Positions 1 to 13,269 of a stretch of 64,000 nt of DNA are shown one piece after another (the first letter of the stretch is position 1; each line of letters opens with the position of its first letter). Origin of the DNA: Blastomussa wellsi (lineage: Eukaryota; Cnidaria; Anthozoa; Scleractinia; Plerogyridae); contig OX393571.1 of assembly GCA_947652115.1 (NCBI GenBank), positions 16,426,171-16,490,170 on the forward strand, in the 5' to 3' direction. The position numbers were made by a program, and so were the translations under genes. The notes beneath the pieces are model-generated. The model searched no databases, had not been told where the DNA came from, and saw only the letters and a list, made by a program, of their open reading frames with translations.

Positions 1-314
1 CAGTAAAAACCATGATTTTTTCATCTACGTCCGACGAGTATTTGTTAAACCTTAATAAAAAGAAGTAAACTCGGTCTTGACGCTGTCCATTTAACACTGC
101 ACAAAATTGAAAAGATTTGTTGAGCGTAATGTTCCCTTATCTTGTTTTAATTCTTTTGATCGTGTTGTTTGATCGTCCTGAGAAGGGTATTCACTGTCAC
201 CGACAACAGTCCTTCTCAGGGCTACCCTCATTAGGACAATCAAACTACGCGATCGACTGTTACCCCCCGGTTCAAACCATTTACTGTATTTAATTCTTTT
301 ATTTTTCACCTCAG
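1..314. other. Intron sequence at the left edge, before the first visible discoidin exon
   Basis: No coding exon is visible here. The stretch ends in the acceptor ...cacctcag at 305-314, which opens the first B exon. The N-terminal (A) exon of that domain must lie left of the window, so the gene extends further 5'. Confidence 0.6.
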
Positions 315-456
315 TACTTTACTGGAAACCGAGATCAGAACTCCATTGTTCAGTATCGTTTGTTCCCACGCGTGGTAGCTCGTTACATTCGGGTCCATCC
401 ATGGGGATGGTACAGGCATATCTCTATGAGAGTGGAGTTCTATGGATGTGTTGAAG
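315..456 (+). CDS. Discoidin domain 0, C-terminal B exon only
   Basis: This is a 142-nt exon between a cctcag acceptor and a gaag|gtaaca donor. It begins YFTGNRDQNSIV, contains RVHPWGWYRHISMRVEF and ends YGCVE. It resembles the B exon of domain 8 (12401-12542): both have GNRDxNxIxQxRLFP and GWYRHISMRVE. The matching A exon is outside the window. Confidence 0.88.
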
Positions 457-3400
457 GTAACATACAACAACTTGATTATAATAACTTTCTAAGTGTCATG
501 CAAAGAAAAAAGAGGGTTAAATGACAAATGGTTTTAAAATTAAATTTCGTTGAAAACTTCATGATTTTAGGCGGCAAATAATTTTCAAATGAAAATAAAG
601 TGTGAATATAAAGTGTTTCTAACGAACATGTAAATTGAACATATAATATATCAAACAAAACAAAAACAATTACTTTAAAGGAGCTACGTCATCGTTCGCG
701 CACTTTGAAAAATTTAGCTTAAATTTTTCAAAATCGTCATTTGCAATCTTTTTCAATCTTCTCCATCCTCAGCCATCCTTGTTCCTTTTTGGTTTAGTAT
801 TACTCCGTTGGTGTTTTTCTTCCTTCGCAAAGTATTATTTAATTTAGGTTGTCGAAGAAATGACTCAAAATATCGTGACGTAGCTCCTTTAAGGGTGTTT
901 ACTTGTACTCAAGTTTATTTGTGCATCGAGAGAGTTATGAAAATATCATTATCTAATTACATTCATTTCTCATCTTTCCTTAGCACGGTGTTCTGTCCCG
1001 ATTGGTCTGGAAGACAAGCGCATACGGAATGGCGCCATGACAGCCTCTACTTACTACAATCGCCACCTCGCTCCATGGCATGGCCGCATCAACAACCGCT
1101 GGTCATGGAGTGCGCGGGGCAGTGCTCGTGGTCAGTGGCTTCAGGTTTACTTTGGAGTGTTGGCTCGGCTTACAGGAATTTCCTCTCAAGGTCGACAAGA
1201 CGCTAACCAGTGGGTCAAGACCTTCGTCCTGACGTTTAGTAGAGACGGATTTAACTTTGTGAAGTATCCAAAGGTATAGAACGCAAAAGGGTAAAGTTGC
1301 AATAAGTACAAAGGACTCTTGCAATAGTTATTCGAGTATGTACATGGTAAGAGTGTCTTTGAGACCCAAACTTCACAGTAAAATAGCGTTGTCAATTATG
1401 CGTTTGAAGACGTGTGATGATTTTTGTCAGGCATTGGAATCGTAGTAGTTGAACACTAAAGCCATGATGGGTGATTTATTAGAGCGAATTCCTGTGCTTT
1501 CCAAGATCCAAAATAAGAGTTCAACCGAAATTGATGTCTGGTGCAATTTAGTTGGGCATTTCTTCCTGCACTTTCTTTCTTTCTTCTTCTTTCTTTCATT
1601 TCTTCCTACAGTTTTTTCCTCTGTCTGTTTGTTTTGTAGTATGATCGAGGAAAGTGGATTGCGTGGAAAAAAAGGCAAAACGCTGTCCGCGATGATGCTT
1701 ACAGTTAACATCTAATGTTCTTTGTATTCCTGTTTGACAGGTTTTCCAGGCCAACAGTGACCGTCACACGATAGTGACCAATATGTTCGCTCGAGCAATT
1801 GCCGCTTCATATATTCGTGTTCTTCCTTTGACCTGGTATGGCTGGATGTCCATGAGAGTGGACTTCATAGGATGTCCTATCGGTAAGTTGTTAAATTAGC
1901 AGTTCTACCCGCATTTGAAAATACTTGTTCAGGGGAGTAGCCAGGGGGGGTGTCCTGGGGTGCCCGTGACCCACTCTTTGTGAGTCTTTTTTAAGTAAAC
2001 AAGTAAAACATAGTGTGGATGTCGCCATGACAATCTGGTGAGTAACCTGGGTGTGACCCCCCTTTAAAAAATCGTGGCTACGCCCATATACTAAAGTTTG
2101 ACTGTTGTGTTGTCTATAGCACCACTCTGCAACCGTCCACTAGGATTGGAATCTGGACGAATCCCCAATGCAAGAATTACCTCCTCATCCGCATACAATG
2201 CGCGCTACACAGCGCCAAATGGACGACTTCACAAACCTTTCTGCTGGATCGCCAGACAAAAGAATCATAACCAGTGGTTTAAGGTGGACTTTGGCAAAAC
2301 TACGACTGTACGAAAGGTTGTCACACAGGGAAGAAGAGATGCTAATCAGTGGGTGAAAAGGTACAAGTTGACATACAGTTTGGACACTCTACACTGGGCA
2401 ACGTACAGACAGAGAAGTCAGGATAAGGTCAGTTTGGTTGCTTTTAATACTTACAGACACCTTATAGTTGGCAAGTGAATCAGTTTTTAACCCTAACTCC
2501 AGAAATTCTCTCACGAAAAATTCATCAGAACATAAAAATGAGGTAGTATGGCTTGACTAGAGTTGATAAGGACAAATTAACCACCTTAGCGAATTTGGAA
2601 AGGCGATGTTTTGAGCGTTAGCCCTTGGTCAGAGCTCCCTTCTTCAGCTTCACTGAACTAAGTTTTTACCTTGCTCATTGACACAGTACAACTGCTTTCT
2701 TCGTGAATCTGTTTGTCCGTGAAAGTTTCTTGCAACACAATTAAAGTAGAACAGTTTCGTTACGTTAAGCCCACCATGTCTTGCAACACTCCATCGTTGT
2801 ACATTTGCAGAAAATAGGCAATGCGCAATGTAATATGGCCTTGAAGTGCAAGGAACATTGTAAATAATGTACAAGTTCATTGAGCTGATCATGATAACTT
2901 AACTGCTTTTTTAATAGTATTTCACTGCAAACCGAGACCGTGTCAGCCTTGCAGAGAACGTTCTGTCTTCTCCAATACAAACACGCTATCTTCGTCTGCA
3001 CCCGTGGGGCTGGTATGGTTACATTTCCATGAGAGCTGAGTTTTATGGTTGCAGATCAGGTAAGGGGATAAAGATGATGTTAGAGCGTTCCAGATAAGAG
3101 AGTAACAAACCCCGACAAGGTCATTTACCTTTGGCTATTTGTTGAGACTCCTATCGATTGATCATTTGGAATCCCTCATAAGAAGTGCTTGGCGTTAACA
3201 CGTAACTGTTACTGGAACCCTTTCGTGATAAAGTGATTGAAAATCGTATTATTTTGTGCCTCCCGATGGCTAAAAACACCCCACCATATATTTGCTGCAC
3301 TTTCCTTACCTAATGGTAACCATATATTGTGGAAGTGGAGTTGATTTTACTTCATATACTTATTCTCATTCGTTACCTACCTATGTTCATTCGTTACACG

Positions 3401-6400
3401 AATGTGTTCACTTTAATACGTAATCTTTTTTTAGATCCTTGTGATGTTCCTTTGGGAATGGAGGACGGTCGTATTACGAAGCAGGCTGTAACAGCATCCT
3501 CTATGTACAACTATTACTATGGACCATGGAATGCCAGACTCCAGTCCAGGAATCACGGCTATGTTCGAGGTGGCTGGATCGCAAAGTAAGTACAGTATTG
3601 TTGTATTTGGGCAAACTCAATATTACACTTTCAATTTTAGTTTTTTTCATCTCTAACTGAAAATCTCGGTATGAGCTTTCAGTTCATTCTTAGTTCATTC
3701 TTTTTAGTTCATTAATTTTACAGACATGCACGTCACATTCGGTGTTCCTTTAAATAATTTTTTTGTCCACTTTCACAAATTCACTCTTTCCAAAATTCAC
3801 AAATGCTTTTACTTTAATTTTTCTACTGATAACCGATGTCCTTTCAACTCTTAATTAATAAATAGTAGTAGTTTAAAGAACCAGAATTGTAAATAATCTG
3901 CCGTCTTGTATCTGTCTTGTCTACCACCAGGTATAACAACGTCAGGCAGTGGCTAAATATAGACTTGGGCACTGTGAGCCGACTCAAGAGAATCGCTACC
4001 CAGGGCAGATATGACGCTGACCAGTGGGTGACGAGTTATGCAGTCTCCTACAGCATGAACAACGTCAGATTCATACCATATAAGGAAGGAAGAAGGACCA
4101 AGGTGACGTTTCGTTCTTTATGTTACACAAAACTCAGTGATATTGGCTGGTGATTGGAAAAAGAAAATCATCATGTTCTTAGAACTAACATTAACAGAAT
4201 GCATATACCAATGAGTAAGGAAAAATTTATATCCTTGAGCTTTCCGTAAGTGTTATCATCAATGTTAGCTTCCCAGCGAGGTGTGATCTTTACCTTTACA
4301 GGTCTAAAAATAATTTTTCTTTCGTGAAAGGACATCTGTCCGACTAAGTCGCCATTTTGATCAAAACTGTAGTGAGGTCAGACATCATATAACAGTACTG
4401 CTCAATAACGCACTGTCGTGTAACGCGAAACACTGGCGTTTGCACTGCAAAGCGTAAAAATTGCCCGGACATCCTGTCCGACTTCAATAAACCATTTTAC
4501 AGTTCTGTGAAATGTAACCAGCCCACTGTATGAAAGCGAGGCTTGAGGTGACCTTGCCATGATAAGGACCAGAAACTATTTAGCATAAGAAATGTAGGAT
4601 TTACATATCAAAAGCAAGAGGGTTTGTAACAACACAAGGTCACCTTCAGCCTCGCTTCCACTCAAAGGCTTGGCAACTCAAGACAGAACTGTAAAATGGC
4701 CTATTGGTATTTTATCGGATATTGGCAAATTTCGGCCGGCCATTGTCCAAAGACCGACTGTTATTTGAAGCATTGAGGGCTGGCTTAACGAATCAGTAAA
4801 CACTAAAATATCACTTATTTCCTGACATGTCTTATCTTTATATTTGTTTGACACAGATTTTCCGAGGAAATTTCGAAAGGAATTTCATTGTTACCCATCG
4901 CTTCCTTCGTCCGTTCAAAGCACGTTATGTGCGCATTCACCCAAGGACATGGCGCAGTCACATCTCTATGAGAGTGGAACTTTATGGCTGCAGACTAGGT
5001 AAGTCCACGTGTAGCGAACAAACAAAGGAAAGGAGTTACCTTAAAAAAATAATAAGGTCCTTGAGAGCGGAATGCGAGATTGAGTACGATTCCGACTTTT
5101 CAAACCTGGAGCTCATCCTTATGCTTGTCACATTTCATACCAATCGAGTGGCAGGAAAAGTGAGGACTCTGGGAACGCAACCGGACTGAAATTTGGAAGT
5201 CTCTAACGTAGTGAAGCAGCTTTCGTAAGCTTGTAATTCTACTGGTAGCAGTTGCTTATTGTTTAAGGGCTAGGAGCATTGTTCCTGTTGTTTTTTTTAA
5301 CTCAGGGTAGCGAGCCATTCATCTGAGACCTTACGAGGGCTGCTTCATCGTCCTATCTTAAACATTTTATAGAAGTGTAACGAACTTCGATGTAAGATTC
5401 CCTTTTGAGACAATCGTGATTTGTGCGCATTCAGCAACATCGTGAACGGCTTTATGCTCATGTACAAAGGTAGATTTTTTGAAAAGGACAAGACAATGAA
5501 GTGTCATCAGAGCACGGAAACCGCTAATACTTTATGTCAAATTGCCTTCATAGGTAAACTCTGCAATCGTCCACTAGGAATGCAAAATGGCCGCATCAGA
5601 AATGTAGCCATTACCTCATCCTCTCGCTGGGACAACAACCATGCTCCCCATTTAGCTCGACTACAAAACCAACGAAGGGGACGCTACATGGGCGGCTGGT
5701 CTGCAAGAATAAATAACGCATATCAGTGGCTGCAGATTGACTTGGGTAGATCCACTAAGGTGGTCCGTATATCGACTCAAGGCCGACCCACTGTTAACCA
5801 ATGGGTTACCTCGTACTATTTACTGTACAGTCAGGATGGTGTTTATTTTGCCACTTACTTTGAACGCAACACGAAGAAGGTGGGTGTTATATCTAGTATA
5901 CAGTGGAACCCTATTAATCCAATAGGTTTCCGTCAATCAAAACTTACTACTCAAAAACGTCGAACGATAATAAGCTAAACATAAGTGTAAATTTAAGAAT
6001 TCCATTATCCCCATTAACCTGAGGTACTAATTTTACCGTACCTCCATTCATTAGGTTTTCCAAGCCAACCGTGACAGAAACACAGTTGTTTCCCATGCTC
6101 TCATTCCACCAATTCGAGGCCGTTTTGTGCGTCTTCGCATCAGGTCCTGGTACAGACACATCTCGACAAGAGTGGAGCTCTATGGCTGTGTAATAGGTAG
6201 GTTACATCTAACTATTTCTTATGTATTTGCATTAAGCAGAACAATTTAGCGATAGCAATTTGATATATTCTAACTGTTGCCACAGGTTAAGGAAAAGTTA
6301 TGAAAGAAACGATTTCTTTAGGATCGGGCATTTGTGATGTGGGGAACTCTACATTTTCCGTCCGAGTTAGTGGAATTTTATTTTAAGGTTTTTGCAGATG

Positions 6401-9400
6401 TTGTCAATAATGCACAACTGCACTGACATTGAAACTTTTAACATCTTACAACCAGTCTGGGACAAAGCTCTTTGGCGCTCGGTTCGTCCTTCTCGGCCCC
6501 CTTTGCAAACCACGCTACTCCCCAGCAAAAAGGTTGGTCCAAGGCTGTAGGGGCTATTGGTTGAATGTGTTATTTGTTATGTCAGACACTGGATACATAA
6601 TTGTGCTCTTATTCTCTATCCAGGAAGGTGCAGGGTTCCTATTGGTTTAGAAGATCGGCGAATCCCTAGCGGCGCATTGTCTGCTTCTTCAAGCTACAAC
6701 TCTAAACATGGTCCAGACCGCGCTCGACTCAACATGTATGCTAGTCGTGGAAGGACTGGTGCCTGGTGTGCCCAGAGAAACAATGCTAGACAATGGCTGC
6801 AGGTAAATATTTCTTTTTGTACTCTGGTAAAGCATTTAAAAACAGGTAACTTATGAAGCTAGCACTTTGTGTTTGACAGGTGTTTGTTATAACGTTTGCG
6901 ATATGCAAAAGATATTGAAGTTACAGAGCAGTGCGTCTTAGAATTACATCCCTTCAGAAGAGAGTCCTTTCGCTTTTTTCTCCATTTAACGGCGTTGAAT
7001 GTCGCTATACAATTAAATAACACATCACAGAGAACTCTTAGGGTCACTTCGAAAAATATTCAGATTGACAAATGTCATCATTGCGAGATACGTTTGGATA
7101 ATTAGTCTCTCACTTTTACTTTTTTTATATTTGTATGTTTGGAATAACAGTTTCATTTTCTTTTCGTAATAAACTGGCTTATGACCATTCAATTTATGTT
7201 ATGCTCGTTATTGTTTTTGTTATTAGGTTGACGTTGGTGTGATGGGGCGCCTCATGGGCGTGGCCACTCAAGGAAGGCAAGATGCTCACCAATGGGTGAT
7301 GTCATATGTAGTGTCGTACAGCAGAAATGGCAGGACTTTCTTCCCTTACAAACAATATGGACGAACAAGGGTGGGCTGAGTTACAATCTATATACACATC
7401 GTGCTTGTTGTGTACTGTAATTGTTTTTTAGCTGTAAATTTCCCTCAGTTCGGCTTGGTGTCAGAAGTGAGATGTGATAATATGGTGATAATATAGCAAA
7501 TATGTAATCTTGTACTATTTTCACATTTAGCTGTACGATAATCTCTTTTTTTACTACCCAGTAAATTCTGGATTCCTTAGAGTTTAAAATTGCAGCTCTA
7601 CAAAGAAGGCTGAATTATGTAGATCCACAAAAATTTCATGGAATTCGGACAATAGCCCTGAAATTTTTTAGGCTTCTTTATACCAATTGCTTAAGTTGGA
7701 CGTTCACTACGGAGATCGATCATTTCTTACTTTCAATTTGGACAATAGGTAAAGTAACTTTAGGTGAGTTCTGCAGCAATTCTACAAACCGTAAACTGAG
7801 GCTGCTATGTTTTTCTTCCAGCTCTTCCGTGGCAATTTTGACCGCCACACAACAGTTGCTTACAGATTCGTTCCTCCATTTAAAGCCCAGTTTGTACGAG
7901 TTCACCCCAAATCTTGGCGCAGTCACATTTCAATGAGAGTGGAATTCTATGGTTGTCTGGCTGGTATGAAGCTAAGTAATATGGTAGTTAAAAGGGCGTC
8001 TTATTATAGCTTTTGTTACAGTGTGCTTAAAGCAACTTTACTTTCGAGTCCCATCGAGAATTTAACACTAGAATGTATACACCCGAGCCGATTGTGAAAA
8101 CGATGTTTTGGGTGGTACCTCTCGTCACGCCCCTATCTGACGATGTGGCGTTTTTTAACACGAAAACTCGATCTTTTTCGACAGTTAACAAATTAGGGAC
8201 CTACCGATTGTAGTATGAGTGCCAGATTGAATACGAATACGACTTTTCAAACCTATAGCTAGCTAGTGCTCGTGCTTTTGCCTATCACATTTCTCGCACC
8301 GATAGTCTCCTTTCTGCTTGCTCAGCAACACGGAGCGATTCGACATTAAAGTCGTACTCGTTCTGAAGGTCACTATTATCCTATTTAGTAGGATATGTCA
8401 AAAGGAATGCAACTGGTTTTAAACCCCTGGATACATCCGTTAAGAAGAATTTCTACTGTGTAGAATTTTCTTTGCTATCCAGTCTTGCGCAGCAGTTTCT
8501 TTAGGACCAGCTAACATTCTCACGTTTGCACTGTAGCAGTTAGTTTAGTGACCACATAATTATATGTTTCAGTACGTCCTTGTGCTGCTCCAGTTGGCAT
8601 AGCGGGCGGCAGAATTAAGAACACAGCCATGACGGCTTCGTCGTCATACAATGTCTACCACGGCGCATATCTCGCCCGACTCCACCGCACACGTACTGGC
8701 CGCTATATGGGGGCCTGGGTTGCACGTGTCAGAAATGCCAATCAGTGGTTACAAGTTGCTCTGGGTCGACCAATGAAGATTACAGGGATTGCGACGCAGG
8801 GAAGGCAGGATGCTAACCAGTGGGTGACGCGTTATTTGGTGGCGTTCAGTCAGGATAATATGCATTTTGCATATTACATGGAGTATGGAAACTTTAAGGT
8901 ATTATTGCGGGCTCAGGTGTAGAGTTCGGTTAATGTGTCTATTAAATCACAGTATCTGAGGGTACTGGTTGCGCGCTTTCTGGTTGAAGCCAAAATTTCC
9001 ATGCTGTGTTACGGATCCCATTGATTTATGCCGTTTCTTGGTTTTGTAGAAAGTAATAGCCATTCCGGGGCCATACGAGGTTCTCTGTAGAGCTTCACTT
9101 CCAACTGAATCTTACATGCAAGTGATGCATGGAAATGGAAAACCATTACATTACGGTGCCAAAAAGTAATACATAAGTTTATTGCTAAGCGTGCCGCTAA
9201 GCAATAAAATAGATAAATCTATAAACTAAAAATATGTAATTAGCATATAGCAATCGTTCAGTGTTGAGCTTGAAAATTTAAACCTACGTAGACTCATACG
9301 TTTTGCACGTACTAACTCTACACAAAACTTTTTTTTCTTTTTTCCCTAGTATTTCCCAGGTAACAGTGATCGTTACACAGTGAGGACCCACGCTTTCTCT

Positions 9401-12400
9401 CCGCCAATCAAAGCCCTCTTTTTCCGTGTTGTGCCAAAGGGCTGGCACAGTTACATAGCCTTGAGACTGGAACTTTATGGATGCCCAGAACGTAAGTGAA
9501 CACCTTAATTTTGAGTTATGTTGTTTAAAAACAAGTGTTTCAGCCTCTTTTGCCTATTGGACACAAGTTTTATGTACTATTTGTGGCTCGTGTAATTAGC
9601 TCATCCCGTTTGGAGAAGGACCTTAGAGAAAAGATAGTTTTGCATGAAAGAATAAATAAAATATATTTGAGTGTCTGAGGTTTTAGCGTACACAGCTAAC
9701 TCTGGACATTTAAAGGCCAGAACTTTCATTTTACAAGTAGCCCAACATCCTCACATTGCGTTATCTTTTTCTCTTTTAGACAAATGTAACATGCCTCTTG
9801 GTGTCGCGGACAGGCGCATAGCCAATCCTTTAATCACCGCTTCATCGTACCACAGTTTTTACTGTGGGCCATGGAATGCTCGCCTTCATCAGAGAAGAGT
9901 ATCTAGACTAGGTGGTTCGTGGTGTTCACGAAGAAATGACCTTAGGCAGTGGTTACAGGTACAGTGGATAGTTTGAAATGAGTTAAAGAATATTAAGAAG
10001 GAATAATATCGATGTGTCTCAATGCCATCTTTATGGTTGCCGACAAGTTGGTTCAAAGTTTGGGATACAAGCCTTAGGAACAGAATTCGTACAGGGTATA
10101 GCGCTAAAGCACATCAAGTGTTTTGAGTACATTGAGCACAAAACAATGGTTAAGGAATAACAGCTCACCAGAGCCATTGTACATTCTGTTTACAAACCCA
10201 GAACAAGCAGCTCTCATTTCAAGGTAACATTGTCTATATGCTGTTTCTAAACGTGCGTGATCGTCTTTCTCAATTAAGCGGCAATAAGTAATTAAACAAC
10301 TTTAAAACTTATGTGAGTTTTATTTTAGTTGAAACTACATCTTGCTGAAGTAAATAAAGTAATGTACAGAACGGTATCACTCATTTTCTTACAGGTTGAT
10401 TTTGAAGCTGTGACTCATGTAACAGGAATTGCCACTCAAGGCCGATTTGACGCCGAACAGTGGGTCAAGACTTACAGAATAACTTATAGCCGTGACGGCT
10501 CTAATTATAAATACTACACAGAAAGAAGAGTAATCAAGGTAACATAACTTGTGTCCGTGATCTGGGTCCTTAAGTATGTTTGCCGAGTCTCGAAGTACTT
10601 ACACTTTATTACTTTTAATTTTGCGTTAACTTTTGGGTAGGCATGTCCAAATTTTCTTTTACCTCAGTTTCAAAACGAGTCCAAGTGCGAAACTATTCGT
10701 ATGAAAATGCGTTTTATGAATAAGTTCCTTTTCATGCAAAGTAACTCCATAGTCTCCCGAGACTGACTGATGCCTGCGTACTCTTTTTGAAAGAGATCAA
10801 CTCGGAAATGGCAAATGCTGTTAATACCGCTGCTCTTTCAACCCATATAACCTTTTACGATTCCTTTTCTGTTGCAGTTATTCCGAGGCAACTACGACCG
10901 TTACGTTGTTGTAACTCATACCTTTAACAGACCAATTGTTGCTCGATATGTTCGTGTCCATCCCAGAGCTTATCGTGGTTGGATGTCCATGAGGGTAGAG
11001 TTCTATGGATGCATCATTGGTCAGTGTATTTTATAAACACAAACTCTTGTTCATTTTTTGACACCAGATACTTAGGAAACCTGAGGACCATCCGACAGAT
11101 TTTTTCTTGTCTCTGACATTATCCTCTCTATATTCTTCTAGTCTGCTTCAGTCGTCTATTATTCCTAATTTTTCCGCTTTAGGAATAATAGACAGCTTCA
11201 CGCAGGCTATATTCTTCAGGATAAATCACTACACATTGGATAGTGCAGTATGTTGCACTTCCGTGGATAACGATTTATCCGGTGGATGGTCTTATCCACC
11301 CTTTAAATAAACAGAGGGGGTAAGTTTCCAAAGAAACCGTAGCTGGCCTTACCCATTCTCTTTCTGGGGCCCAATCCCCAAAGGCTGGATAACGCTATGC
11401 ACCGGTTAAATCACTATCCAGTGAATAGCGTAGTTTAGTTTACCAACACTTAGCCACTGGATAGCGATTTAGCCTTTGGATATCATTTTCCACCCTTTGA
11501 AGAACTGGGGCCAGTTGTTTATAGGGGAGAATTTTGTTATCCAATGGAGAAACCACTATTCACTGAATAAGTAGTTATGTTGGATTTATTAATCGACCTG
11601 ATAGCAATTCCACTGGATAACATTAACCATTGTTTGAAAAACGGAGAATATGACGCTTTTGTTTTTTTACCAATCACCTGAAAATTGTAGGTCCGCAATG
11701 CAACCGTCCAATCGGAATGGAAAACCGCCGCATACGCAGCCACCAGATCAGTGCCTCCTCCGTGTGGGACATAAACCATGGAGCTCGCCTGGCCAGACTG
11801 AACCAGAAACGAACTGGAAGGACCATGGGAGCGTGGTCAGCAAGGGTGAATAACCATCATCAATGGCTGCAGATTGACTTGCGAGTGCCAATGAAGGTGA
11901 CGAGTGTTGCAACACAAGGAAGAAGCGACGCCAGTCAGTGGGTGACACGATATATGCTTTCTTACAGTCTCGATGGAGCTCATTTCGCCGTTTTTTGGTC
12001 ACAGGGAAGAGCTTGGGTATGTTACACGTAACCATAAATACAGCATTAAACCTTTTTCGTAGCTAGCTCTGCAGTTATCCGAGCACACTCGTCCTTGACA
12101 AACTTGGGGTCAACCATTTTGGCTGACCCAAGGTTTGTCATAGACATGTGCGCTCGAACTAACTGTGAAACCGCCTTGGCTTATGCTTATTCCGTCTTTG
12201 AAAACGTCAGTTCATATGTGATATGCATCATTGTGTTGAACTAGTTATGCCTAAGCTGGCCTTGGAGTAACATATAAGTGCGACAACTGTTTTAAAAGGC
12301 GGCAGTCATCTTACCTTGCCATCAATACCAGTGGGCAAAAAAATGAATCATTACGATTATGCTAACGAAGACTGTTTCTCTTTCCATCTTCCTTAATTAG

Positions 12401-13236
12401 TATTTCGATGGCAACCGTGACAGAAACACTATAAAACAGCACAGACTTTTCCCAGTTGTTCGCGCCAGGTTCGTTCGTTTTCTCGCCAAAGGATGGTACC
12501 GGCACATCTCCATGAGAGTTGAACTTAACGGCTGTCCAGCTGGTAAAAATGTTGTCTCTTGTTTACAGTGTAATGTTTTACATTTTCTGTTTTTTGTTAA
12601 TCGTATTTTTCTGTGGATATTGGAATGATGTAACAATATTTTAGTCCCTTGGTGTTTTATTGATTTGTGTATACAGACCTGTCCTCATATTCACGTTTTC
12701 ACAATTTTCACTTATTTCAGCACTTACTAGAGGCAGCGGGCGTTCAAAAGACAAATTCTCGTCTAAAACCAGGTTTTTATGCATTTTGCTCTCTACCTCA
12801 CCACATAATATGTTAACTTTCCCACTTCTCAGGACGCTGCTCTCTTCCACTTGGCTTGGAAGACAAACGAATCGTCGACGGAGCCCTCAGTGCGTCAACG
12901 TATTACAATCACCACTTGGCGCCATGGCTGGGACGAATAAACTCTATCCGTTCCTGGAGTGCACGTGTGAATAATGCTCGGCAGTGGCTTCAATTAAACC
13001 TTGGAAACATTGCACGAATTACTGGAATTGCTACACAAGGAAGGCGAGATGCCCATCAGTGGGTCACACGATACGTGTTGTCTTATGGAGATGGATCCAC
13101 GTTTACAGCTTACAGGGAAAGGAGAAAAGTTAGGGTAAGATTTTTGAGATTGTGATCTGAAACTCTCAGCTGTTGTTGTTGCTGTTGTTGTTGTTGATGA
13201 TGATGATGACGACGATAATGACGATGACGATGACAG

Positions 13237-13269
<33 letters not shown>

